Source: Pseudomonadota bacterium
Lineage (GTDB): Bacteria; Myxococcota_A; Polyangia; Polyangiales; Polyangiaceae
Assembly: GCA_003242355.1 (NCBI GenBank)
Contig: QGUH01000307.1
Location: 1-5,659, forward strand
Length of the DNA: 5,659 nucleotides
Direction of reading: 5' to 3'
The notes below the pieces were generated by a model. It did no database searches. It had not been told where the DNA came from and worked only from the letters and a program-made list of their open reading frames with translations. This document shows, in pieces, positions 1 to 5,659 of the stretch (position 1 is the first letter of the stretch; each line of letters starts with the position of its first letter). Made by a program: the position numbers and the translations under genes.

Positions 1-975
1 GGCCTGAAGCGCCGCCAACTCGCCGCTTCGCCGCGTGAAATCCGCTGGGATTGCGAGCGCGGCGCGCGCCCGCCCCGCCGCCTTCGCCCGATAGAGCGCC
101 GCGTCCGCCGCACGGACGAGCAGGTCGGCCGCGCCCACGCCCCCTTGCTCGGTCGAGGCGACCCCGATGCTGGTCGTGATGGGCACCGGACCCGAGGGCG
201 TCACGACCGGCGCCTGCTCGAGCGCGGCGCCGATCCGCTGCGCCACGATGAGGCCCGTCGCCGTCGTGCAATCGGGCAGCACGCACAAGAACTCTTCGCC
301 GCCCAGACGGCCGAGCGCGTCGTACGCGCGCACACACTCCTTCATGCGGCGCGCGGCTTCGCGCAGCACCTCGTCGCCCGCCGCGTGCCCGTACGTGTCG
401 TTGACGAGCTTGAAGTGATCGAGATCGGCCACCAGCACCGCGAGCGGCGATTGGTGGCGAATCGAGCGGTTCATCTCCCGTTCGAGTTGCTCGAGCACGG
501 CGCGCAGATTGAGCAGCCCCGTGAGCGAATCGTGCATCGCCTCGAAGCGGAGCGCCTCGCGCGCCGCGACGAGCTGCTCCTGCAACTCGACCACGCGAAC
601 GCCGGCACGCAGCCGCACCTTGAGCTCGAGCGGGTTGCACGGCTTGACGAGGTAGTCGTCGGCGCCGGCGTCCAGACCCTCGACGATGTCCGTCTTGTTG
701 TCGCGAGCCGTGAGCAAGACGACGTAGATGTAGGGCTCGCTCGGGCCGCTGCGGATGCGGCGGCAGACCTCGAGGCCGTCGAGCTTGGGCATGATCCAGT
801 CGATCACCGCGAGGCGGATGTCTCGATCGGCCTGGAGCGCTTCGAGCGCAGCCTCCCCGTCCTTCACGGCAACCACCTCGTAGCCCCAGCCCGTGAGCCA
901 GTGCTGGAACATGGTGCGTGCGATGGGTTCGTCGTCTGCGAGGAGGATTTTCTTGCCGCGACTGCCGGAGTCCAA
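1..975 (-). CDS. Response regulator with receiver and GGDEF domains (PleD-like diguanylate cyclase), 3' end cut by window
   Basis: This cytoplasmic two-component output protein is predicted to make cyclic di-GMP from two GTP when its receiver is phosphorylated. Reading the minus strand from a TTG at 975 gives 325 residues with no stop, so the C-terminus lies beyond the left edge. Receiver, about residues 8-125: acidic pair D14-D15, phospho-acceptor D59 in VIDWIMP, T89 and K111 in LVKP. A helical linker (about 126-145, VRVVELQEQLVAAREAL) leads to the GGDEF domain (about 146-310). This has DSLTGLLN, the substrate-side DLDHFKLVNDTYGHAAGD block, the active-site GGEEF (225-229) and an RxxD inhibitory site (R216-D219) exactly five residues before it. 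Activity and product inhibition therefore both look intact. Only a few residues are probably missing. The start is uncertain: TTG 975 sits just before the receiver but lacks a clear ribosome site. In-frame GTGs at 1038 and 1059 would only add a tail unlike the family. Confidence 0.93.
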   Translation of the reverse strand, partial: MDSGSRGKKILLADDEPIARTMFQHWLTGWGYEVVAVKDGEAALEALQADRDIRLAVIDWIMPKLDGLEVCRRIRSGPSEPYIYVVLLTARDNKTDIVEGLDAGADDYLVKPCNPLELKVRLRAGVRVVELQEQLVAAREALRFEAMHDSLTGLLNLRAVLEQLEREMNRSIRHQSPLAVLVADLDHFKLVNDTYGHAAGDEVLREAARRMKECVRAYDALGRLGGEEFLCVLPDCTTATGLIVAQRIGAALEQAPVVTPSGPVPITTSIGVASTEQGGVGAADLLVRAADAALYRAKAAGRARAALAIPADFTRRSGELAALQA

Positions 976-1070
976 CGGGGTAACTCTGAGGGACGATACG
1001 GATGAAATGGGCCGAAAGTTAAGCAGCGAACCGGCCACACAGCCGATCGGATGGCGCACCGCGGAACGGC
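976..1070. promoter_or_regulatory. Divergent intergenic region, presumed to hold promoters for both flanking genes
   Basis: These 95 bp separate the start of the minus-strand diguanylate cyclase from the start of the plus-strand AarF/UbiB gene. Promoters in both directions are therefore expected here or just inside the flanking genes. I see no convincing -35/-10 pair in either direction. The best minus-strand -10 candidate is TATCGT near 990-995, which lacks a recognisable -35 partner. An 8-bp perfect palindrome, CCGATCGG, lies at 1043-1050 and could be chance in DNA of this composition. The regulatory assignment rests on gene orientation only. Confidence 0.4.
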
Positions 1071-2471
1071 GTGTACGACCTCGGCGTCGAGAATCGTAAC
1101 CCAAAGTGGCTTAGGCTTCGCCCGGTGCTTCGCTCACTGCGTGCGCTGCTCCTCTTCTGGACGGTTTTCGCGTCGTATGGGTGCGAGTGGCTGCTCGCGC
1201 GCATTCTGCCGGCGCAGGTGAGCGCCCGGCGCTTCGCGCGCGCGCACCGAAAGAACGCGCGCCGCCTCGCGCAAGGATTCACGAGCTTGCGTGGCGTGTT
1301 CATCAAGATGGGGCAGGTGCTGAGCGTGGTCGGCAGCTTCTTGCCGAGCGCGTACGCCGAGGAGCTCGAGAAGCTGCAAGACAAGGTTCCCCCGCGGCCG
1401 TTCCGCGAGATCGAGGGACGGCTCCGCGAGGCATTCGGGGACGCGGCGCTCGAGCATTTCGGGTCGTTCGATCCCGAGCCCATCGCCGCGGCGTCGCTCG
1501 CGCAGGTCCATCGCGCCACGACGCGGGACGGGCGCCCCCTCGCGGTCAAGGTGCTCTATCCCGGCATCGAGACGCTGATCCGGCGCGACCTGCGCGTGCT
1601 GCGCTCGCTCTTGCCGGTGGTTCGATGGCTTTTGCCCGTGTCGCGCGTCGAACGAAACCTCGATCAGCTCGAGGCGATGCTGGCGCGCGAAACGAGCTAC
1701 GCGCACGAGCGCGAGAACATCGAGCGCGTGCGCGCGATGTTCTCCGGGCGCTCGGACGTCGTCGTGCCGAAGGTCGTGGACGAGCTCACGCGCGGCGGCG
1801 TGCTCACCATGAGCTTCGAGGAGGGCATCAAGATCACGGACATCGCCGCTCAGAAGCAGGCGGGCGTCGTGCCCGAAGCCGTCGCGCGTCTTTTGGTCGA
1901 CGTCTATTTCGTGATGCTGTTCGGGCACGGCATCTTCCACGCCGATCCCCATCCCGGCAATTTCCTGGTGCGGCCGGGCCCGACGCTGGTCATCCTCGAC
2001 TACGGCGCCGTCGAGGAGGTGACGCCGGCGCTGGCCGACGGCATGCGCATCGTCGTCCTCGGCGCGATGACGCGGAACGACGACCAGATCCTCGCCGGGC
2101 TCGAGCGCATGGGGTTCGTCGCCCCCGGCGGCGACCGCGAGCTGCTCAAGCGCGTCGGCCGCGAGTACTTGAAGGCGCTCGCGTCGGTGAAAATCGACGA
2201 CTTCTCGAAGCTCGATCGCGACGTCGTCGAGAAACTGTCGGGCATGAGCCAGCTGCGCGGGCGGCTCCGGGAGATCATGCGCAGCGTCGAGTACCCGGAT
2301 GGGTACTTCTACGTGGAGCGCACCCTGGCGCTCCTGTTCGGCCTCGTCGGGCAGCTCGCGCCGAAAGCCGGCCTCCCAGGGCTGGTTCTGCCGCACGCGT
2401 CCAAGGCGTTCGCACGGGGGTTCGCGATTCCGGTCGCCACGCGGCCCGTCCAGGAGCCCAAGGTGAGCTGA
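1071..2471 (+). CDS. AarF/ABC1/UbiB-family atypical protein kinase-like ATPase
   Basis: This 466-residue member of the ABC1/ADCK/UbiB atypical kinase family is probably a membrane-associated ATPase or small-molecule kinase supporting quinone or isoprenoid-lipid metabolism. The family role is known; the substrate here is not. Family marks in order are: hydrophobic stretch 22-48; KxGQ motif K79-M-G-Q82; alanine-rich loop AAAS (139-142) replacing the usual glycine loop; ATP-site lysine K160 in LAVKVLYPG; ETSY (207-210) where the family has an E-x-D motif; catalytic HADPHPGN (290-297); and the metal-binding DYG (310-312) in place of DFG. At 466 residues it is shorter than E. coli UbiB, and a final moderately hydrophobic stretch lies at about 417-441. 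The GTG start at 1071 has only a weak GGAA upstream, and a second in-frame GTG is at 1125; an in-frame stop at 1020-1022 limits extension. It is the first gene of a likely three-gene plus-strand unit. The family is certain; orthology to ubiquinone-pathway UbiB is not. Confidence 0.93.
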   Translation: MYDLGVENRNPKWLRLRPVLRSLRALLLFWTVFASYGCEWLLARILPAQVSARRFARAHRKNARRLAQGFTSLRGVFIKMGQVLSVVGSFLPSAYAEELEKLQDKVPPRPFREIEGRLREAFGDAALEHFGSFDPEPIAAASLAQVHRATTRDGRPLAVKVLYPGIETLIRRDLRVLRSLLPVVRWLLPVSRVERNLDQLEAMLARETSYAHERENIERVRAMFSGRSDVVVPKVVDELTRGGVLTMSFEEGIKITDIAAQKQAGVVPEAVARLLVDVYFVMLFGHGIFHADPHPGNFLVRPGPTLVILDYGAVEEVTPALADGMRIVVLGAMTRNDDQILAGLERMGFVAPGGDRELLKRVGREYLKALASVKIDDFSKLDRDVVEKLSGMSQLRGRLREIMRSVEYPDGYFYVERTLALLFGLVGQLAPKAGLPGLVLPHASKAFARGFAIPVATRPVQEPKVS

Positions 2472-2498
2472 TCGAAGCCGACCGCCTCGTTGCGTCAC

Positions 2499-2512
2499 CC
2501 GACCCCGGTCGG
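2499..2512. repeat. 14-bp palindrome (CCGACC-CC-GGTCGG) upstream of the kinase-activator gene
   Basis: A perfect inverted repeat with 6-bp arms and a 2-bp centre lies in the 61-bp gap between the AarF/UbiB stop and the next start, 20 bp before the ATG. It could be an operator for the downstream gene, possibly autoregulatory, or a small hairpin in the mRNA. No run of T follows it, so it is not an intrinsic terminator. GC-rich DNA yields such palindromes fairly often, so the function is open. Confidence 0.35.
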
Positions 2513-2520
2513 CACTATTC

Positions 2521-2524
2521 GGAG
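2521..2524 (+). promoter_or_regulatory. Ribosome binding site of the kinase-FHA-sigma-54 activator gene
   Basis: GGAG sits eight bases before the ATG at 2533, which is normal Shine-Dalgarno spacing. It fixes the start of the gene at 2533. The resulting protein begins about 16 residues before the first kinase strand, as expected for a cytoplasmic kinase without an N-terminal extension. Confidence 0.7.
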
Positions 2525-2532
2525 CGAGCCCG

Positions 2533-4746
2533 ATGTCCGAGCCCCACGACCTGATGACGCCCGCCCTCGGGACGCGCCTGGGAGCGTGGCGGCTCGATCG
2601 CCTCGTCCACCTCGGCGTCCGCGCGTCCGTCTACCGCGCGACGAATGTCGATGGCGGGACGCCTGGCGCGCTCAAGCTCCTGCACGCGAGCCCCATCCTG
2701 CATCCCATCGCCGGCCAGCGCTTCGCCCGCGAGATCACGGCCCTCAAGGGCCTGTCGCATCCGGCAATCCCGCGCGTGCTCGACCACGGGATCGACGCGC
2801 GCGGCCTGCCCTGGTTCGTGACGGAGTGGCTCGTCGGTTGGGATCTCGAAACCCACCGCGTCCGCCTCGGCGGGCGGCTGCCCGTCCACGAAGTGATCGA
2901 TCTCGGGGCGCGCCTGCTCGATGCCCTCGATCACGCGCATCGGGCCGGGTTCGTTCACCGCGACGTCAAACCACAGAATCTATTTCTCACCGAATCGTTC
3001 GAGCTCTGCGTGCTCGACTTCGGCGTGTGCCGAGCGGTGGCGGCGGCTGGTTCGCTCACCGGCGACAATGCCGTGATCGGAACTCCGGGGTACATGGCGC
3101 CCGAGCAGGCGGCGCGGCGCTCGGCGCGCGTCGATGCCCGTGCGGACGTCTGGTCGGTGGGCGCGACGCTGTTTCGGCTCGCTTCGGGGCGCCCCGTGCA
3201 CGAAGGCACCCCCGAAGAACAACGGACGAAAACCCATCGCGAGCCGGCTCGTTCGCTCGCCGCGGTCGCGCCCGACCTGCCTCCCGATTTGATCGCGATC
3301 GTCGATCGCGCGTTGATGCTCGATCCCGAAGACCGCTTCCAGTCGGCGGCCGAGATGCGCGCCGCCTTGCTCGCGCGCTCGCTCGAGCGCGCAGGGCAAA
3401 GGAGCGCCGCGGTGGTGCCGACCGTCTTCTCGCAGACGTACGACAACCGCACCACCGAAGAAGAGAGTCATTTTCCGAGTCTTCGCGAAGGGCCTCAACC
3501 GGTGGTGCTCCGGCTCGTGAACACGCCGGATGCGAGCGCGAGTCGCGATCGCGTGCTGCCTCTTCACGGCGAGCTCCTGATTGGCCGCGAAGCGGCGCCT
3601 GGAGGGTGGTCGATCGCCGACGCGCGCGTCTCGAGGCTGCACGCGCGCGTGAGCTGGGACGCCGCGAGCGGCTGCTACCGCATCACCGATCTGAACAGCC
3701 GCAACGGTGTGCGCGTCAACGGCGTGCGCACGCAGAGCGCCCCGCTCGCCCCGGGCGACGTGGTGCGTGTCGGCGAAAGCGTGATCGTCGTCATGCAGGG
3801 ATCGCGCATGGCGGCTGCGCGCGCGACGGCCGAACGCGTCGCGGCCTCGCCGGCCACCGTGCTCATCCTGGGCGAAACGGGCGTGGGCAAGGAAGTGCTC
3901 GCGCGGCACATCCATGGCCTGAGCGGGCGCACCGGCCCGTTCGTGGCGGTCAACTGCGGCGCGCTCCCGCCGGATCTCGCGGCTTCCGAGCTCTTCGGGC
4001 ACGTCCGCGGCGCGTTCTCGGGCGCCACGGCCTCGCGGCGCGGCATGTTCCAGGCCGCCGAACGCGGCACGCTTCTGCTCGACGAAGTCGGCGAGCTGCC
4101 GCTCCATCTCCAGCCACTCTTGCTGCGCGCGCTGCAGCAGCGCACCGTGCGTCCCGTGGGAGCGGACGCGGAGCATGCGGTCGACGTGCGGGTGCTCGCG
4201 GCGACGAACGTGTCCCTCGATCGCGCCGTGGCGGAGGGACGCTTCCGCGCCGATCTGTACGCGCGGCTCGCCCAGGTCACCATCGAGCTTCCTCCGCTGC
4301 GCGAGCGGCGCGACGAGGTGATCGAGCTCGCCCAGCTCTTCGCGGCACGCGCGGGGCGCACGCTCGTGCTCGCCGCGGATGCCGCAGAAGCGCTCGTGCT
4401 CTGGACGTGGCCGTACAACGTGCGAGAGCTCGAGAACCTCGTCCAACACTGGGCGGCGCGCGCCCCGGCCGACGTGCTCGGCATTCAGGAGCTGCGCGAG
4501 CTGCACCCGCGCCTCGCGAGCTTCCCGAGCGAGCGCGCGCAGTCGCCGGTGGTTTCCGAGAGCCCCCGCCCCATGGACGCGCGCGATCCCCTCCGCGACC
4601 GGGAGCTCTTGCATGCGCTCTTGACCGAGTGCGCCGGTAACGTCTCGGAAGCCGCGCGAAGGCTCGGCACGACGCGCGCCCAGGTGTACCGATGGATGGC
4701 GCGGCTCGGCGTCACGATCCCTCGCACTCCGGGTCCGTTGCGCTGA
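2533..4746 (+). CDS. Ser/Thr protein kinase - FHA - sigma-54 AAA+ activator - Fis-type HTH fusion protein
   Basis: This 737-residue cytoplasmic regulator is predicted to phosphorylate Ser/Thr, read phosphothreonine and drive sigma-54 RNA polymerase. Kinase (about 17-280): K48 in GALK, helix-C E67, HRDVKPQN (142-149), DFG (162-164), GTPGYMAPE (183-191), D205 and R268 are all present. The glycine loop is degenerate (HLGVRASVY, 26-34). Linker (about 281-323): rich in Ser, Thr and acidic residues. FHA (about 325-420): GR 351-352, SRLH 367-370 and NG 391-392 are intact. AAA+ (about 425-640): Walker A GETGVGKE (447-454), sigma-54 loop GAFSGA (493-498, Ser for Thr), Walker B LLLDE (514-518), arginine-finger region FRADLYARL (571-579) and sensor II NVRELEN (629-635) within WPYNVREL, where Tyr replaces the usual Gly. 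Fis-type HTH: about 689-722. No receiver, PAS or GAF domain and no membrane segment is seen. The gene follows the UbiB-like gene by 61 bp and overlaps the frame of the next. All domain calls are firm; in-chain regulation is inference. Confidence 0.95.
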   Translation: MSEPHDLMTPALGTRLGAWRLDRLVHLGVRASVYRATNVDGGTPGALKLLHASPILHPIAGQRFAREITALKGLSHPAIPRVLDHGIDARGLPWFVTEWLVGWDLETHRVRLGGRLPVHEVIDLGARLLDALDHAHRAGFVHRDVKPQNLFLTESFELCVLDFGVCRAVAAAGSLTGDNAVIGTPGYMAPEQAARRSARVDARADVWSVGATLFRLASGRPVHEGTPEEQRTKTHREPARSLAAVAPDLPPDLIAIVDRALMLDPEDRFQSAAEMRAALLARSLERAGQRSAAVVPTVFSQTYDNRTTEEESHFPSLREGPQPVVLRLVNTPDASASRDRVLPLHGELLIGREAAPGGWSIADARVSRLHARVSWDAASGCYRITDLNSRNGVRVNGVRTQSAPLAPGDVVRVGESVIVVMQGSRMAAARATAERVAASPATVLILGETGVGKEVLARHIHGLSGRTGPFVAVNCGALPPDLAASELFGHVRGAFSGATASRRGMFQAAERGTLLLDEVGELPLHLQPLLLRALQQRTVRPVGADAEHAVDVRVLAATNVSLDRAVAEGRFRADLYARLAQVTIELPPLRERRDEVIELAQLFAARAGRTLVLAADAAEALVLWTWPYNVRELENLVQHWAARAPADVLGIQELRELHPRLASFPSERAQSPVVSESPRPMDARDPLRDRELLHALLTECAGNVSEAARRLGTTRAQVYRWMARLGVTIPRTPGPLR
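4682..4686 (+). promoter_or_regulatory. Possible ribosome binding site for the overlapping lipoprotein gene
   Basis: AGGTG lies five bases before the in-frame ATG at 4692, inside the end of the activator gene. It supports starting the lipoprotein at 4692 rather than at a CTG at 4743. It also encodes part of the helix-turn-helix, so the match may be coincidental. Confidence 0.35.
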
Positions 4747-5659
4747 AGCGCGTCGTCGGCGTCGTGGCGAGCGCGTTGCTCGCGACCGGATGCGGGCACC
4801 GCCCGTCGACCGTGCCGTCACGAGCCGTGTCGACGTGCCATTACGTGATCGACGCGCGCCGAATGCCCGCGCTCGTGCTCGACGTCACCGCGCGCTGCCG
4901 GGGTGCGCGGGTCGTCGGATTCGCACTCTCGCGAACCGAGCTCGTCGATGCCGTCCGCATGATCTCCGCGAGCGCGCCGCTCGAGCGCCGCGGGACACAT
5001 TTCGTGGTTTCGCCGCCGCGCCCCCAATTGGTCGCGCGCTACCGCGTCGAGCTCGAGCGCCTGGTGCGCACCCATCCCGAGCTCGGCGTGCGCGCGGGCA
5101 GCTCGCTGCTCGCGCCCGCTTCGAGCTTCCTCGTGCATCCGCTGCCGCTCGACGTCGGAACGGAGGTGACCGTGGAAGCGTCCGGCTCCCTCCCGTTCAC
5201 GACGGCGCTCGAGCGCCGGGACGAGCAGTATCGGATCGCGGCGCACGAAATCCCGGTCGCGTCGTACGCGGCCTTCGGGCGCTTCACGACGACGATCCTC
5301 GAGCTGCCTTCCGACCACCGGCTCGAGCTCGTGCTCCTCGACGGCCCGGGTCCCACGCCGGCGCACGTTCGCGACTGGGCGGAGCGGAGCGCGCGCGCGG
5401 TAGCCGCGTTCTACGGCCGTTTCCCCGTTCCGCGTGCCACCGTGTTCGTCGTTCCGGTTCCGGGGAAGGCGGGCGTGCTCGACGGCGTGCTCTTGCCCGA
5501 AAGCGCGCCGGGAATCACCGTTCACGTGGGCGCGGACAGCCGAGCCGCGGATTTCGAGGCCGACTGGATTCTGATTCACGAGCTCTTCCACCTCGGGGTG
5601 CCGTCGTTCCACGCCGAAGGCCGCTGGTTTGTTCTTTTAAAAAACTCTACCGTCGCCGA
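4692..5659 (+). CDS. Putative exported lipoprotein with HExxH zinc-metallopeptidase motif, 3' end beyond window
   Basis: One frame stays open from here to the right edge (322 complete codons). Near its N-terminus is a lipoprotein signal: basic KR, hydrophobic VVGVVASALLA, then a lipobox-like ATGC with the acceptor Cys encoded at 4791-4793. Gly and His follow the Cys, so there is no Asp retention signal and the outer membrane is the likely site. Two more Cys (49 and 69) could form a disulfide. The middle is probably a beta-rich domain. HELFH (296-300) in DWILIHELFHLGVPSF is the zinc and catalytic motif of gluzincin-type peptidases. The downstream Glu ligand normally expected about 20 residues later is not seen, because after residue 313 the sequence changes character and ends. 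Start is uncertain: ATG 4692 has an AGGTG site but gives a long 17-residue leader before LKR. CTG 4743 overlaps the previous stop as CTGA and gives a textbook signal (MKRVVG...). GTG 4764 is a third option. The exact peptidase family is not recognised; M61/M1-like or peptidase-MA-like are candidates. Confidence 0.75.
   Translation, partial: MDGAARRHDPSHSGSVALKRVVGVVASALLATGCGHRPSTVPSRAVSTCHYVIDARRMPALVLDVTARCRGARVVGFALSRTELVDAVRMISASAPLERRGTHFVVSPPRPQLVARYRVELERLVRTHPELGVRAGSSLLAPASSFLVHPLPLDVGTEVTVEASGSLPFTTALERRDEQYRIAAHEIPVASYAAFGRFTTTILELPSDHRLELVLLDGPGPTPAHVRDWAERSARAVAAFYGRFPVPRATVFVVPVPGKAGVLDGVLLPESAPGITVHVGADSRAADFEADWILIHELFHLGVPSFHAEGRWFVLLKNSTVA
5628..5659. other. Abrupt AT-rich tail, possible junction or contig-end artefact
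   Basis: From about 5628 the sequence runs TTTGTTCTTTTAAAAAACTC, an AT-rich stretch unlike anything else in the window, and then about 12 ordinary bases. The coding frame remains formally open, but the residues it gives (FVLLKNSTVA) do not resemble what follows an HExxH helix in this type of peptidase. This may be an insertion boundary, an assembly error at a contig end, or real divergence. Confidence 0.45.

Noticed and set aside
145..1005. Plus-strand 286-codon frame opposite the diguanylate cyclase
   Set aside because: The minus strand encodes clear receiver and GGEEF motifs; the plus frame is an antisense shadow.
1134..2498. Minus-strand 454-codon frame opposite the AarF/UbiB gene
   Set aside because: It has no domain signatures, while the plus strand carries every family motif in order.
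2499..2520. Intrinsic terminator after the AarF/UbiB gene
   Set aside because: The palindrome has almost no loop and no following T run, so termination is unlikely.
2510..2525. Possible sigma-54 promoter (CGGCAC...GC) before the activator gene
   Set aside because: The GG-to-GC spacing is one base too long, the TTGC block is absent, and it runs into the ribosome binding site.
2490..4640. Plus-strand 716-codon open frame in a second reading frame over the activator
   Set aside because: It is an Arg/Ala/Pro-rich low-complexity translation, a frame shadow of the 737-residue protein.
2980..4821. Long minus-strand open frame of 613 codons opposite the activator gene
   Set aside because: It is rich in Arg, Ala, His and Glu with no recognisable domain, and lies antisense to a gene with complete kinase, FHA and AAA+ motifs. 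Such frames are usual in GC-rich DNA.
4818..5612. Minus-strand 264-codon frame opposite the lipoprotein gene
   Set aside because: It is Arg/Glu/His-rich with no motif. The plus frame has a lipoprotein signal and HELFH and is open throughout.

Overview
The window comes from a very GC-rich bacterial chromosome. Almost every third codon position is G or C, which produces long overlapping open frames on both strands. A Ser/Thr kinase, an FHA domain and a sigma-54 AAA+ activator are joined in one protein, next to a receiver-GGDEF response regulator. This mix points to a signalling-rich organism of the Myxococcota (delta-proteobacterial) type. The taxonomic call is inference from gene content and composition; the window has no rRNA or other marker.

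Layout. (1) Positions 1-975, minus strand: a receiver-GGDEF diguanylate cyclase running off the left edge. (2) 976-1070: a 95-bp divergent intergenic region. (3) 1071-2471, plus: an AarF/ABC1/UbiB-family atypical kinase. (4) 2472-2532: a 61-bp gap with a 14-bp palindromic site and a good ribosome binding site. (5) 2533-4746, plus: a 737-residue protein made of a Ser/Thr protein kinase, a low-complexity linker, an FHA domain, a sigma-54-interacting AAA+ domain and a Fis-type helix-turn-helix. (6) About 4692 (or 4743) to the right edge, plus: a putative lipoprotein with an HELFH zinc-binding motif. Its reading frame overlaps the end of gene 5 and is open to the window end, where the composition abruptly turns AT-rich.

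How they may work together. The three plus-strand genes are closely spaced and probably co-transcribed. The most notable is the kinase-FHA-sigma-54 activator. It looks like a one-protein pathway in which Ser/Thr phosphorylation, rather than a histidine-kinase phosphorelay, would gate sigma-54 transcription through an attached phosphothreonine reader. The UbiB-like protein (membrane/quinone-lipid kinase family) and the exported putative metallopeptidase suggest an envelope-related unit, but the sequence does not prove a shared function. The divergent diguanylate cyclase is probably a separate c-di-GMP output that may share the intergenic control region. No RNA genes, CRISPR arrays, complete mobile elements or convincing terminators were seen.
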